From positions 248,001-312,000 of the forward strand of contig NZ_CANLGU010000002.1 in NCBI RefSeq assembly GCF_947490405.1: 64,000 bases of DNA, read 5' to 3'. The notes under the pieces are model-generated. The model searched no databases. It worked only from the letters and a program-made list of their open reading frames with translations, and was not told the DNA's origin. Shown here one piece after another: positions 44,485 to 52,465 of the stretch (positions within the stretch are counted from its first letter, which is position 1; every line of letters starts with the position of its first letter). Source of the DNA: an uncultured Algibacter sp. Lineage in GTDB: Bacteria > Bacteroidota > Bacteroidia > Flavobacteriales > Flavobacteriaceae. A program made the translations under genes and the position numbers.

Positions 44485-44587
44485 TTGGGCGTTACCCTAA
44501 AGGGTCAGGCTTTCGGCAGTCGCTTTTTTGTGTTGCATAGGTGCAACAACACAAAAAGAGCTTCAACAAAGCCTTAATCCCTAACGC
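44485..44587 (+). repeat. Dispersed hairpin element, copy 4 of 5
   Basis: TTGGGCGTTACCC start, GGGTCAGGCTTTCGG arm, a long tip stem (TTTTGTGTTGCA pairing with TGCAACAACACAAAA apart from a small bulge) around a TAGG loop like that of copy 1, and ATCCCTAACGC end. It begins exactly six bases (AATAAT) after the stop codon of the preceding gene. Confidence 0.92.
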
Positions 44588-44632
44588 AATTCATATAAAA
44601 AAATAGTAAATTTGCCTTCATTTTAGAATGTC

Positions 44633-45652
44633 ATGATAGATAAGATAAACCAACTCATAGCAGAAGCAGAAGCATTCAAAGCCCAATCTAAAGAAGAGGT
44701 AGAAGCATTTCGTATAAAATACTTAGGTAAAAAAGGACTGTTAAACGAGTTTTTTGCAGAGTTTAAAAATGTAGCAAACGATCAGAAAAAGGAATTTGGG
44801 CAAACTATAAACAAGCTCAAAAAAACAGCTGAAGAAAAGGTAAATGCATTAAAGGATGAGCTTGAAAGCAAGGAGGAAGTAAAAGGGGTTTATGGTGATT
44901 TGTCTCGTCCAGGAAAGCCTATTGAAATTGGGGCACGACATCCTATCTCTATAGTTAAAAATCAGATTATAGATATCTTTTCTCGTGTTGGATTTAATGT
45001 AAGTGAAGGTCCTGAAATTGAAGATGACTGGCATAACTTTACAGCTTTAAATTTACCAGAATATCACCCTGCGCGCGATATGCAGGATACCTTTTTTATT
45101 CAAACTAATCCAGATATTTTATTGCGTACGCACACCAGTTCTGTGCAAGTGCGTTATATGGAAAACAATAAACCACCAATTAGAACTATCTCTCCGGGGC
45201 GCGTTTATAGAAACGAAGCTATATCGGCACGTTCGCATTGTTTTTTCCATCAAGTAGAAGGTTTGTATATTGATAAAGATGTAAGTTTTGCAGATTTAAA
45301 ACAAACGCTACAACATTTTACAAAAGAAATGTTTGGGAAAAGTAAAATACGTTTACGTCCATCATACTTTCCGTTTACAGAACCTAGTGCTGAGGTTGAT
45401 GTGTATTGGGGCTTAGAAACAGAAATAGATTATCGCATTACTAAGGGCACAGGCTGGCTAGAAATTATGGGCTGTGGTATGGTAGATCCTAACGTACTAG
45501 AAAATTGTGGTATAGATTCCAAAGAGTATTCTGGTTTTGCTTTTGGTATGGGTATAGACCGTATTGCGATGCTACTGCATCAAATTGGTGATATTCGTTT
45601 ATTAAGTGAAAATGATGTTAGATTTTTAGAGCAGTTTAAGTCTGCGCTTTAA
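44633..45652 (+). CDS. pheS: Phenylalanyl-tRNA synthetase alpha subunit
   Basis: 339 residues, standard length. N-terminal coiled coil, then class II motifs: GFNVSEGPEIEDDWHNF, HPARDMQDTFFI, RTHTSSVQVRYM, RVYRNEAISARSHCFFHQVEG and GFAFGMGIDRIAML. Together with PheT (not in the window) it charges tRNA-Phe. A TAAATTTG promoter box lies at 44607-44614, 19 bases before the start. Its stop overlaps the stop of the next, opposite gene by 4 bases. Confidence 0.97.
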   Translation: MIDKINQLIAEAEAFKAQSKEEVEAFRIKYLGKKGLLNEFFAEFKNVANDQKKEFGQTINKLKKTAEEKVNALKDELESKEEVKGVYGDLSRPGKPIEIGARHPISIVKNQIIDIFSRVGFNVSEGPEIEDDWHNFTALNLPEYHPARDMQDTFFIQTNPDILLRTHTSSVQVRYMENNKPPIRTISPGRVYRNEAISARSHCFFHQVEGLYIDKDVSFADLKQTLQHFTKEMFGKSKIRLRPSYFPFTEPSAEVDVYWGLETEIDYRITKGTGWLEIMGCGMVDPNVLENCGIDSKEYSGFAFGMGIDRIAMLLHQIGDIRLLSENDVRFLEQFKSAL

Positions 45653-46236
45653 TTATTGAATATTGAAATTTCTGTGTTTAAACTCAGCAAATAACTTTTT
45701 AATTCTGATTCACTGTTGAGTTTTAAAAAGCCTATTTTTCCTTGAAAAAAGAGTTTCATGGTGTTAGATAATTTAAATCCAATTATTGTATTTGCTCTAA
45801 TATCAAACTTACTATCAATTTCTATTTCATTACTGTTGGAAATTAAATAAGCTGGACTTAATCCGAAACCGACAAGAAACTCATCTGATTTACCAAATTT
45901 TTGAACGCCGTTTATATCGAGTTCAATATAATTTAAATCTACTGTTAAATTATTATCATTAAACCCATAGTTTACATATTGTCCTGCTATATAGATATAA
46001 CCAGGTGTAGATTTTAAAGGAATCTCTTTGAAAAGCCCTAATTGAAATCCAGACTTATAACTAAACGAATTATTACCTTGTCCTCCAGAACCATCTGTAT
46101 ATAAAACAAGATTTCCATCGGGGTAATAAGCGTTGGTTATTACGTAACCTAGTTTTGCTCCAAAAGCGTTGTCTTGAGCATTACTAACAAAGGATAAAAA
46201 AAGAAAAGCGAATAAGAGGTAATTGGAGTTTTTCAT
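45649..46236 (-). CDS. Hypothetical outer-membrane beta-barrel protein
   Basis: 195 residues. Signal peptide (MKNSNYLLFAFLFLSFVSNA), then alternating beta strands with aromatic ends (GAKLGYVITNAYYPDG, KSGFQLGLFKEIPLK, YIYIAGQYVNYGF, EFLVGFGLSPAYLI, NTIIGFKLSNTMKLFF) typical of the small outer-membrane barrels of the PorT family. The function is not known. Confidence 0.75.
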   Translation of the reverse strand: MKNSNYLLFAFLFLSFVSNAQDNAFGAKLGYVITNAYYPDGNLVLYTDGSGGQGNNSFSYKSGFQLGLFKEIPLKSTPGYIYIAGQYVNYGFNDNNLTVDLNYIELDINGVQKFGKSDEFLVGFGLSPAYLISNSNEIEIDSKFDIRANTIIGFKLSNTMKLFFQGKIGFLKLNSESELKSYLLSLNTEISIFNN

Positions 46237-46264
46237 TTACCAAAAATAGATTAAATTTAATTTA

Positions 46265-46660
46265 ATGAAAAAAGATATCCAAATTCCTAAAGTTGAAGAG
46301 GTTTACATTGCTGTAGTAAACGAGTACAATGATATTTATAAAACTCAAGATTGGAATGCTTACATTATAAACGATAAAGCAGTTGATTTAGAGATGGTAA
46401 TTATTGTTACTAGCGGCTATTCAGAAAAGAAAACTACTTCTATTTTTAGAAAAAAAATAGATATGCTTCCTAAAAAAAGTTATGCTAAAATTGAGTTGAT
46501 GCAAGAAGAATTGTTTGCGCTTAACAATACTTTTAAAGTGTCTTTTTTTGAAGGGAATACCATGTTTGATAAAACATATGTGTTTAGAAAAAATACGATT
46601 AATTTAAAAGCTTTACAACCTTTGCCTTTAATGGATGTGAAAGGTGTTTTGGTGAAATAG
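46265..46660 (+). CDS. Conserved hypothetical cytoplasmic protein
   Basis: 131 residues, no signal peptide. Starts KKDIQIPKVEEVYIAVVNEYND and has a regular beta-rich pattern. I do not recognise a domain, although the conserved look and the good start support a real gene. Divergent from the barrel gene with 28 bases between. Confidence 0.7.
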   Translation: MKKDIQIPKVEEVYIAVVNEYNDIYKTQDWNAYIINDKAVDLEMVIIVTSGYSEKKTTSIFRKKIDMLPKKSYAKIELMQEELFALNNTFKVSFFEGNTMFDKTYVFRKNTINLKALQPLPLMDVKGVLVK

Positions 46661-46676
46661 ACTTTAGCAGGTAGTT

Positions 46677-46772
46677 GCGTTAAGGATAGTAGTGGAAAGC
46701 CCACAGCTAAAACCCAAAAGGGTTTTAGCGAGGACTTGTAACGGATAGCCTGACCCTTGTGGTAACGCCCAA
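46677..46772 (-). repeat. Dispersed hairpin element, copy 5 of 5
   Basis: On the minus strand: TTGGGCGTTACC start six bases (AATAAT) after the gpsA stop codon, arms shared with copy 1, a perfect AAAACCC/GGGTTTT tip stem with TTTT loop, and TAACGC end. It lies between two converging genes. Confidence 0.92.
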
Positions 46773-46778
46773 ATTATT

Positions 46779-47780
46779 TTAATCTAACTTATCTGTTAAC
46801 TTTTTAAATACCTTTTTTGGGTTTTTGTTACTGTATAGAATCTCATAAACAGCATTAATTATAGGAGTCTCAGCTTTTTTGTCATTATTTTCATTTATAA
46901 AATAGGCGCTTTTTGTGGCATAATAGCCTTCGGCCACCATATTCATTTCCATTTGTGCAGATTTTACAGTGTAACCTTTACCAATCATGTTACCAAACAT
47001 GCGGTTTCTTGAAAATGTAGAGTAACCAGTAACCAATAAATCGCCTAAATAAGCTGAATTATTGATATTGCGTTTCATTTTATGCACCTTTTTTATAAAA
47101 CGCTTCATCTCTCTAATAGCGTTGCTCATTAAAATACTTTGAAAATTATCGCCATACCCCAAACCATGTGCTATTCCTGCGGCAATGGCATAAATATTTT
47201 TTAGCATTACGCCGTATTCTATTCCTATAACATCGTCGCTAATTTTGGTTTTTATGTAATCGCTAGACAAGCTATTGGCAATTTGTTGTGCTTTTTTAGC
47301 ATCCCAACACGAGATAGTTAAGTAAGACAAACGCTCTAGTGCTACCTCTTCTGCATGACAAGGGCCTGCAATAACCGCAATACTCTCAAAAGGAACTTTG
47401 TAGTGCTCATTAAAATGTTCGCCAACTAGTAAACCTGTTTCTGGTACTATACCTTTAATAGCAGAAACAATGGTTTTATTGGTAATATCTATATTGAGCT
47501 TTTCTAGTTCGGTATAAATAAAAGCTGAAGGAATTACAAAGATTAAAACATCGGCATAATTTGCCATTTCGTTTATGTCGTTACTTAATTTAAGTTGCTC
47601 AATATTAAATTCAACCGAACTTAAATAACTTGGATTATGTTCCTCCCTTATTAGATGCTCTTTTATATAAACACTACGCATATACCAGCCTACTTCATTT
47701 AAGTTTTCACAAAGCATTTTAACAATAGCTGTTGCCCAACTTCCTGAACCAAAAACTGCGTATTTTAAAGGCTTACCCAT
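46779..47780 (-). CDS. gpsA: Glycerol-3-phosphate dehydrogenase (NAD(P)+)
   Basis: 333 residues from the ATG at 47780 (MGKPLKYAVFGSGSWATAI); the ATG 27 bases upstream would add residues that fit no GpsA. Rossmann motif GSGSWATA, substrate-binding HAEEVALERLS, and the catalytic Lys region YGVMLKNIYAIAAGIAHGLGYGDN. Makes sn-glycerol-3-phosphate for phospholipids. Stops six bases before hairpin element copy 5. Confidence 0.95.
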   Translation of the reverse strand: MGKPLKYAVFGSGSWATAIVKMLCENLNEVGWYMRSVYIKEHLIREEHNPSYLSSVEFNIEQLKLSNDINEMANYADVLIFVIPSAFIYTELEKLNIDITNKTIVSAIKGIVPETGLLVGEHFNEHYKVPFESIAVIAGPCHAEEVALERLSYLTISCWDAKKAQQIANSLSSDYIKTKISDDVIGIEYGVMLKNIYAIAAGIAHGLGYGDNFQSILMSNAIREMKRFIKKVHKMKRNINNSAYLGDLLVTGYSTFSRNRMFGNMIGKGYTVKSAQMEMNMVAEGYYATKSAYFINENNDKKAETPIINAVYEILYSNKNPKKVFKKLTDKLD

Positions 47781-47861
47781 ATAAAAGTGTGTGTTTATAT
47801 ACACCAAAAATACACAAAATTATGCTTACTAATTATGCATATAGATAAAGCTTTTTATTTT

Positions 47862-47878
47862 TTGGCACGCGTTTTGAA
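47862..47878 (+). promoter_or_regulatory. Possible sigma-54-type promoter
   Basis: TTGGCACG, four bases, TTGAA, close to the -24/-12 consensus TTGGCACG-N4-TTGC apart from the last position. It lies 35 bases before the start of the following lipoprotein gene. No enhancer-binding protein gene was seen nearby. Confidence 0.4.
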
Positions 47879-47912
47879 ACTTACTAATCAGAAACCCTAA
47901 AATGAAGATAAG

Positions 47913-48860
47913 ATGAAGACGTTAAAAATACTTTTAAGCTTTGCATTAACAGCAACACTATTCATATCGTGCTACACTGAAGTTGTAGTAGACGATATAA
48001 TTGATGAACCAAGAATTTCGTTAAACCAATTGCTTGGGTCTTATGATCTTTGGTATGTAGATATAAATAGTACTGTTGGATATGGGGAAACTCCTTTTTT
48101 ACAGAAGGCATTTACAGTATCGTTTCTTAACGGTGTAGTTTACGCTAATAATAATATAGCTGGACTTGGAGCTAATGGAGATGGTTTTGGGATTGATGTT
48201 GGTAGTTATGATGCTTACGAAATGATTTTAGATGTGCAACATGATATTGACGGGTTTTCAACCTTTGATGTTTATGAAGTAGATTTTAATACCATTGAAT
48301 TATATAATCCTAATAATGATACCTCTTATTTTTTAGATGGTTACCAAAGAAATAGTTTTGATTATGATTTTGTATTCTATGATAATATTCATTATTTCTT
48401 ACAAGAGTATGAAGCTTGGGAAAAGACCTACACTAGCGAGTTTGGTGTTTTAAACGAATTTGATAATGAAAATTATTTACAGTTTTTAGCTGGTGGAAAC
48501 GACTCTACATTTAGAAGTTCTCAAGATGATACAGGGATGAATGTAAACAACTTACTTTGGGACTACACAGGTTTGTATGGTGTAGGAGATGTTAGTGGAA
48601 ATAATTTGTTGAAAACTTTAACATTAGATTATGATTCTCTGGACAATGAATTTTTTGAATTGACCGTTATAAATGACAGTAAGATAGAATTGTTCCATCC
48701 AACATCTGAAACGGTATATGAGTTTGTAGGACGCGGATACATTCAATTCTTAAAGTCGTCTGATGATAAGACTAAAGGAAAGAAAGTGCAAAAAGACAAA
48801 AAACGTAAATTTAGAAAAGATAAAGTAGCAAACCCAAGAGAGAACACTCGGAAGGTTTAG
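47913..48860 (+). CDS. Hypothetical lipoprotein with basic C-terminal tail
   Basis: 315 residues. Lipoprotein signal ending in TLFISCYTE; the mature domain is Asp/Asn/Tyr-rich and beta-like, with two repeated-looking halves (LDVQHDIDGFSTFDVYEVDFNTIELYNP against LTLDYDSLDNEFFELTVINDSKIELFHP). The last 35 residues are almost all Lys/Arg/Asp (KGKKVQKDKKRKFRKDK), odd for a surface lipoprotein. A tiny five-codon frame (ATG at 47902, stop TGA) overlaps the start codon. I do not recognise the family. Confidence 0.8.
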   Translation: MKTLKILLSFALTATLFISCYTEVVVDDIIDEPRISLNQLLGSYDLWYVDINSTVGYGETPFLQKAFTVSFLNGVVYANNNIAGLGANGDGFGIDVGSYDAYEMILDVQHDIDGFSTFDVYEVDFNTIELYNPNNDTSYFLDGYQRNSFDYDFVFYDNIHYFLQEYEAWEKTYTSEFGVLNEFDNENYLQFLAGGNDSTFRSSQDDTGMNVNNLLWDYTGLYGVGDVSGNNLLKTLTLDYDSLDNEFFELTVINDSKIELFHPTSETVYEFVGRGYIQFLKSSDDKTKGKKVQKDKKRKFRKDKVANPRENTRKV

Positions 48861-48877
48861 AAGATAATTAAAGTGAG

Positions 48878-48897
48878 ATCCCGCTTTAGGGCGGGAT
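48878..48897. repeat. Short GC-rich hairpin after the lipoprotein gene
   Basis: ATCCCGC/GCGGGAT around TTTAGG. Same family as the hairpins at 27018 and 10154. No T-run follows. Confidence 0.6.
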
Positions 48898-48981
48898 TAG
48901 TTCAACTAAATTAATTTGATTTTGTTTTTTTAAACAATACAAATTAAAGTTTCACTAAAATTTTGGTTGGTTATTTAGTTT

Positions 48982-49024
48982 AGAAACCGTTTGGAACATC
49001 TTGTTCTATGCGGTTTCTTTTTTT
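48982..49024 (+). terminator. Intrinsic terminator before the BON-LysM pair
   Basis: AGAAACCG pairs with CGGTTTCT, with an inner GAACA/TGTTC stem, and is followed by seven T residues. Confidence 0.85.
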
Positions 49025-49096
49025 ATTGAATTGTGTGACATATTTGAGTTTTTAGTGTCTAAAAAGTACAAACACTTAAAAGCAAAATAAAAATAA

Positions 49097-49576
49097 ATGG
49101 GATTGTTTTCATTCAAAAAAAATGTTGGAATTAAAATATTTGAAGGTGAAAAGACAGTTATGTTAGTAGCTATTGAAACTGGAATGGAAAAATTCGAATT
49201 TGAAAACTCTGCCGCAAAAAAATTAGAAAGCATCATTGAAAGCTTGCAATTACATGTTGAAGATCTAAATATTTTTATAGATACTGATGTTGCGGTGGTT
49301 TCTGGTTTAGCTCACGATCAAGCCACAAAGGAAAAAGTTGTTTTAGTTGTAGGAAACTCAAATGGTATTTCTACTGTTGATGACTATATGACTGTAAAAA
49401 ATGAAGCGTCTGCTGCTCAATTTTACACAGTGCGTAATGGGGATACCCTCAAAAAAATTGCTGAAGTTTATTATGGTAATACAATGAATTACTCTATTAT
49501 TTTTGAAGCAAACAAGCCTATGCTTAATCATCCAAATGATATATATACGGGTTTAGTGCTAAGAATTCCTGCTTAA
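49097..49576 (+). CDS. BON-LysM protein (Kbp-like), diverged first paralogue
   Basis: 159 residues. Same layout as the next gene: short N-terminus, BON domain (residues 40-90; VVSGLAHDQATKEKVVLVVGN) and C-terminal LysM (FYTVRNGDTLKKIAEVYYGN). Compared with its neighbour the N-terminal region (KNVGIKIFEGEKTVMLVAIETG) has changed the most and has lost the Ala-rich helix. E. coli Kbp (YgaU) with the same two domains binds K+ and acts in stress. Possible specialised copy. Confidence 0.88.
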   Translation: MGLFSFKKNVGIKIFEGEKTVMLVAIETGMEKFEFENSAAKKLESIIESLQLHVEDLNIFIDTDVAVVSGLAHDQATKEKVVLVVGNSNGISTVDDYMTVKNEASAAQFYTVRNGDTLKKIAEVYYGNTMNYSIIFEANKPMLNHPNDIYTGLVLRIPA

Positions 49577-49728
49577 TATTATGAGCCTACTAGACTCTAC
49601 TTCTCAGTAAATGATATTTTGTTTGAAGTCGATTTTAACAAAATTATTTGTTATCATAAAGTGTTAATAGTGACCCATTTAAATTTTATGTGTCCTAAAA
49701 ACATTAACCCTTAAATTAATATTATAAA

Positions 49729-50214
49729 ATGGGACTATTTTCATTTATTAAAAATGCAGGAGCAAAAGTGTTTGGTATTGGTAAAACTGATGCTGAAGAG
49801 GTTGCAGAAGCAGCAGCAAAAGCATTAAAGTTAGAGGAAGCTGCTGCAAGAAAACTTGAAGAAACTATTACTGATTTACAACTACAAGTTGAAGGTTTAA
49901 ATGTTTTTATTGATAATGATGCAGCTACTGTTTCTGGTATGGCTTACAATCAAACAACAAGAGAAAAAGTGGTTTTAGTTATTGGTAACTCAAATGGTAT
50001 TGCAACTGTTGATGACCAAATGACTGTAGAACATGAAGCGCCTGCAGCTCAATTTCACACTGTAGTAAGTGGTGACACTCTAGGGAAGATAGCCAAAGCA
50101 TATTATGGGAATGCCATGAAATACCCTGTTATTTTTGAAGCAAATAAGCCTATGTTGACTGATCCAGATAAAATTTATCCTGGTCAGGTATTAAGAATCC
50201 CAACACTAGATTAG
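49729..50214 (+). CDS. BON-LysM protein (Kbp/YgaU-like)
   Basis: 161 residues. Starts MGLFSFIKNAGAKVFGIG, Ala-rich helix, BON domain (ATVSGMAYNQTTREKVVLVIGN) and LysM (FHTVVSGDTLGKIAKAYYGN) ending in PGQVLRIPTLD. Closest in form to the widespread Kbp family, potassium-binding cytoplasmic proteins. It follows its paralogue after 152 bases and has its own terminator. Confidence 0.92.
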   Translation: MGLFSFIKNAGAKVFGIGKTDAEEVAEAAAKALKLEEAAARKLEETITDLQLQVEGLNVFIDNDAATVSGMAYNQTTREKVVLVIGNSNGIATVDDQMTVEHEAPAAQFHTVVSGDTLGKIAKAYYGNAMKYPVIFEANKPMLTDPDKIYPGQVLRIPTLD

Positions 50215-50256
50215 AACATGAGAGACCTAATTAATAGCTAATTATGTTATGTTCGG

Positions 50257-50287
50257 AGCCAACTTGAAAAAGTTGGCTTTTTATTTT
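50257..50287 (+). terminator. Intrinsic terminator after the BON-LysM pair
   Basis: AGCCAACTT pairs with AAGTTGGCT around GAAA, followed by TTTTA and more T residues. Confidence 0.9.
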
Positions 50288-50307
50288 TGTTGTTTTTACT
50301 GAGTAAC

Positions 50308-51204
50308 TTATAAAGCAGACTTGAAAGTACTAAACATATCCTTGATAATTTCTTTTGTGTTGCCTTCTTGAAGACTCTCAAAAGACACATAACCTTGAAA
50401 ATTAGAGTTTTTTATAATCTTAGCAATTCGTTTTAAATCAGCAGGCACTTTGGTACTGTCTTTAGTTTTTACATGTTCTTTTACAAACCAGTAATTAGCA
50501 TAAGGTGCTAGTTTTTCCATTTCTTCATAGGTATTTGAAGAGGGTAAACTACCACAATCTAGCACCAAACCAAACCAATCTGAATTTACACGTTTTATTA
50601 TGTCTATTATTTCATCACTTGTAAACAGAAATTCATCATGATTTTGCAAGCCTACAATAACGCCATATTGTTCACCAAAATCAGCACATGTTTTATAATC
50701 TTTTACTAACCATTTCTTTATTTCATCTTTTGTGAATTCTTCACTTTTATTTCTTCCAGTAAACACCCTCATGATTGAGGCACCTAGTTTTGATGATGCA
50801 TCAAGCCAATTTTTAATTAGCTCAATATCCGAGTTACGAGAATTTACATCTGGTGTAACAAAATTATTTCTAACACCTGTCCAAGCAATATCTAAACCTA
50901 AATCTAAGGCCTTTCTTTTTAAAGCAAAAAGCGCTTTATTTTCTGGTATTTGTGGGTAAGAAGAAAAATAATACCCTGTTAAATCAACAGCATCCATACC
51001 AATCTCTGCACAAAATTCCATCATATCAAAGAAAGTCATTTCACCACTTCGTAACTCAGAATTAAAGGAGTATGCATTAATACTATATTGTAATCTGTTA
51101 GGTGCTGGTTTAGCGTCTTTGGAAAACGCTATAAGTTTATTAGTATTTAAAACAAAAGGGGTAAGGGCTATACTTTTTAATAAGTTCCGTCTAGTTTTAT
51201 TCAT
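50308..51204 (-). CDS. Sugar phosphate isomerase/epimerase-like TIM-barrel protein, exported
   Basis: 298 residues. A Tat-like signal (MNKTRRNLLKSIALTPFVL) precedes an AP-endonuclease-2-type TIM barrel: MMEFCAEIGMDAVDLTGYYF, LGASIMRVFTGRNK, VGLQNHDEFLFTSDE, FGLVLDCGS, FVKEHV and GYVSFESLQEG. The Glu, His and Asp metal ligands of the family are recognisable. Probable periplasmic sugar epimerase or isomerase of unknown substrate. It stands alone downstream of the nadD operon. Confidence 0.88.
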   Translation of the reverse strand: MNKTRRNLLKSIALTPFVLNTNKLIAFSKDAKPAPNRLQYSINAYSFNSELRSGEMTFFDMMEFCAEIGMDAVDLTGYYFSSYPQIPENKALFALKRKALDLGLDIAWTGVRNNFVTPDVNSRNSDIELIKNWLDASSKLGASIMRVFTGRNKSEEFTKDEIKKWLVKDYKTCADFGEQYGVIVGLQNHDEFLFTSDEIIDIIKRVNSDWFGLVLDCGSLPSSNTYEEMEKLAPYANYWFVKEHVKTKDSTKVPADLKRIAKIIKNSNFQGYVSFESLQEGNTKEIIKDMFSTFKSAL

Positions 51205-51265
51205 TAATTGTTGTGCTTTGTATAAAGGTAAGAATTAATGTTGATTTTTATTTTTTTACTAAAAA

Positions 51266-51850
51266 CTAGGGTTTCTTATAAAAATTCATTTTATCTAAAT
51301 ACTCCCAAACATTTTTTGGAAGCATTGGCTGAATATTTTTACCATCTTTAATAGCTTGTCTTATAAAAGTTGAAGAGAGTTGTATAATGGGCGCATTAAC
51401 CCTATGAATTTTTTCATGATTATTAAATTGAGTTTCTACTTTATTGTCTGAAACCCTTGGATATACATAGATATGATGATTTTCAAGAATAACCTGGTAG
51501 TTTTTCCATTTATGAAAGCTTTTTAAATTATCCTCTCCCATAATCAAGGAAAATTCTTTTTCAGGGTGTTTTTCTTGTAAATGTGCTAGTGTGTTTACGG
51601 TGTAATTAGGTTGAGGTAAATTGAATTCAATGTCGCTAGGTTTTAGTCTTGTATAATCTTTTGTAGCTAGATAAACCATCTCTAACCGTTGGTAGTTATC
51701 AAGTAAACTAGATTTTTTTTTAAAAGGATTATGTGGGGTTACAACAAACCAAATTTGATCTAAATCGCTGTATTCTGCAATGTAATTTGCTATAATTAAA
51801 TGCCCTACATGTATGGGGTTAAAAGAGCCAAAATACAAACCAATTTTCAT
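51266..51850 (-). CDS. nadD: Nicotinate-nucleotide adenylyltransferase
   Basis: 194 residues. Nucleotidyltransferase motif GLYFGSFNPIHVGHL with the HxGH-type site, FVVTPHNPFKKK for nicotinate-nucleotide binding, and the ISSTxxR equivalent STFIRQAI near the end. Makes deamido-NAD in the NAD pathway. Nine bases behind gmk, in the yicC-gmk-nadD operon. Confidence 0.95.
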   Translation of the reverse strand: MKIGLYFGSFNPIHVGHLIIANYIAEYSDLDQIWFVVTPHNPFKKKSSLLDNYQRLEMVYLATKDYTRLKPSDIEFNLPQPNYTVNTLAHLQEKHPEKEFSLIMGEDNLKSFHKWKNYQVILENHHIYVYPRVSDNKVETQFNNHEKIHRVNAPIIQLSSTFIRQAIKDGKNIQPMLPKNVWEYLDKMNFYKKP

Positions 51851-51859
51851 TATAAAAAT

Positions 51860-52447
51860 CTAAGAGTTTATAAATGTACTAACTTTTTCTTCAGCCTCGG
51901 CTAAAGCTTTCTCTAAATCATCATTAACAATTATGCTGTCAAACAAGGGTGCTGTTGCTAATTCAGCAGAGGCTTTAGCAACACGCATGTTTATCTTGTC
52001 TTCACTTTCAGTTTTACGTTTTTTCAATCTAATTTTTAACTCATCTATACTAGGCGGCTTAACAAAAAGAGCCAGTGTTTCTTCAGGAAATTTTCGTTTT
52101 ATACGTAAGCCACCAGAAACATCAATATCAAAAATGACGTTTTTGCCTTTTTCCCAAATGCGTTCAACCTCAGTTTTTAAAGTACCGTAAAAATTATCAC
52201 GATAAACCTCTTCCCATTCTAAAAATGCATCCGTTTTTATTTTGTTTTTAAAGGCTTTAGCAGAGAGGAAGTAGTAATCTTTTCCATATATTTCTTCACC
52301 TCGTTTTTCTCTTGAGGTTGCAGATATTGAAAATTCTAAATTCAATTCTTCAATACCTAATAAATGCCGAACAATAGTTGTTTTTCCTGAGCCTGAAGGT
52401 GCAGAAAATACGATAAGCTTACCTTTTTTTTTGTTTTCTTTAATCAC
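51860..52447 (-). CDS. gmk: Guanylate kinase
   Basis: 195 residues. P-loop SAPSGSGKTT, the GMP-binding SATSREKRGEEIYGKDYYF region, LEWEEVYRDNFYGTLKTEVER and the DIDVSGGLRIKR segment. Phosphorylates GMP to GDP. Second gene of the yicC-gmk-nadD operon. Confidence 0.97.
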   Translation of the reverse strand: MIKENKKKGKLIVFSAPSGSGKTTIVRHLLGIEELNLEFSISATSREKRGEEIYGKDYYFLSAKAFKNKIKTDAFLEWEEVYRDNFYGTLKTEVERIWEKGKNVIFDIDVSGGLRIKRKFPEETLALFVKPPSIDELKIRLKKRKTESEDKINMRVAKASAELATAPLFDSIIVNDDLEKALAEAEEKVSTFINS

Positions 52448-52465
52448 ACTAACTTTTCTTTTTTA

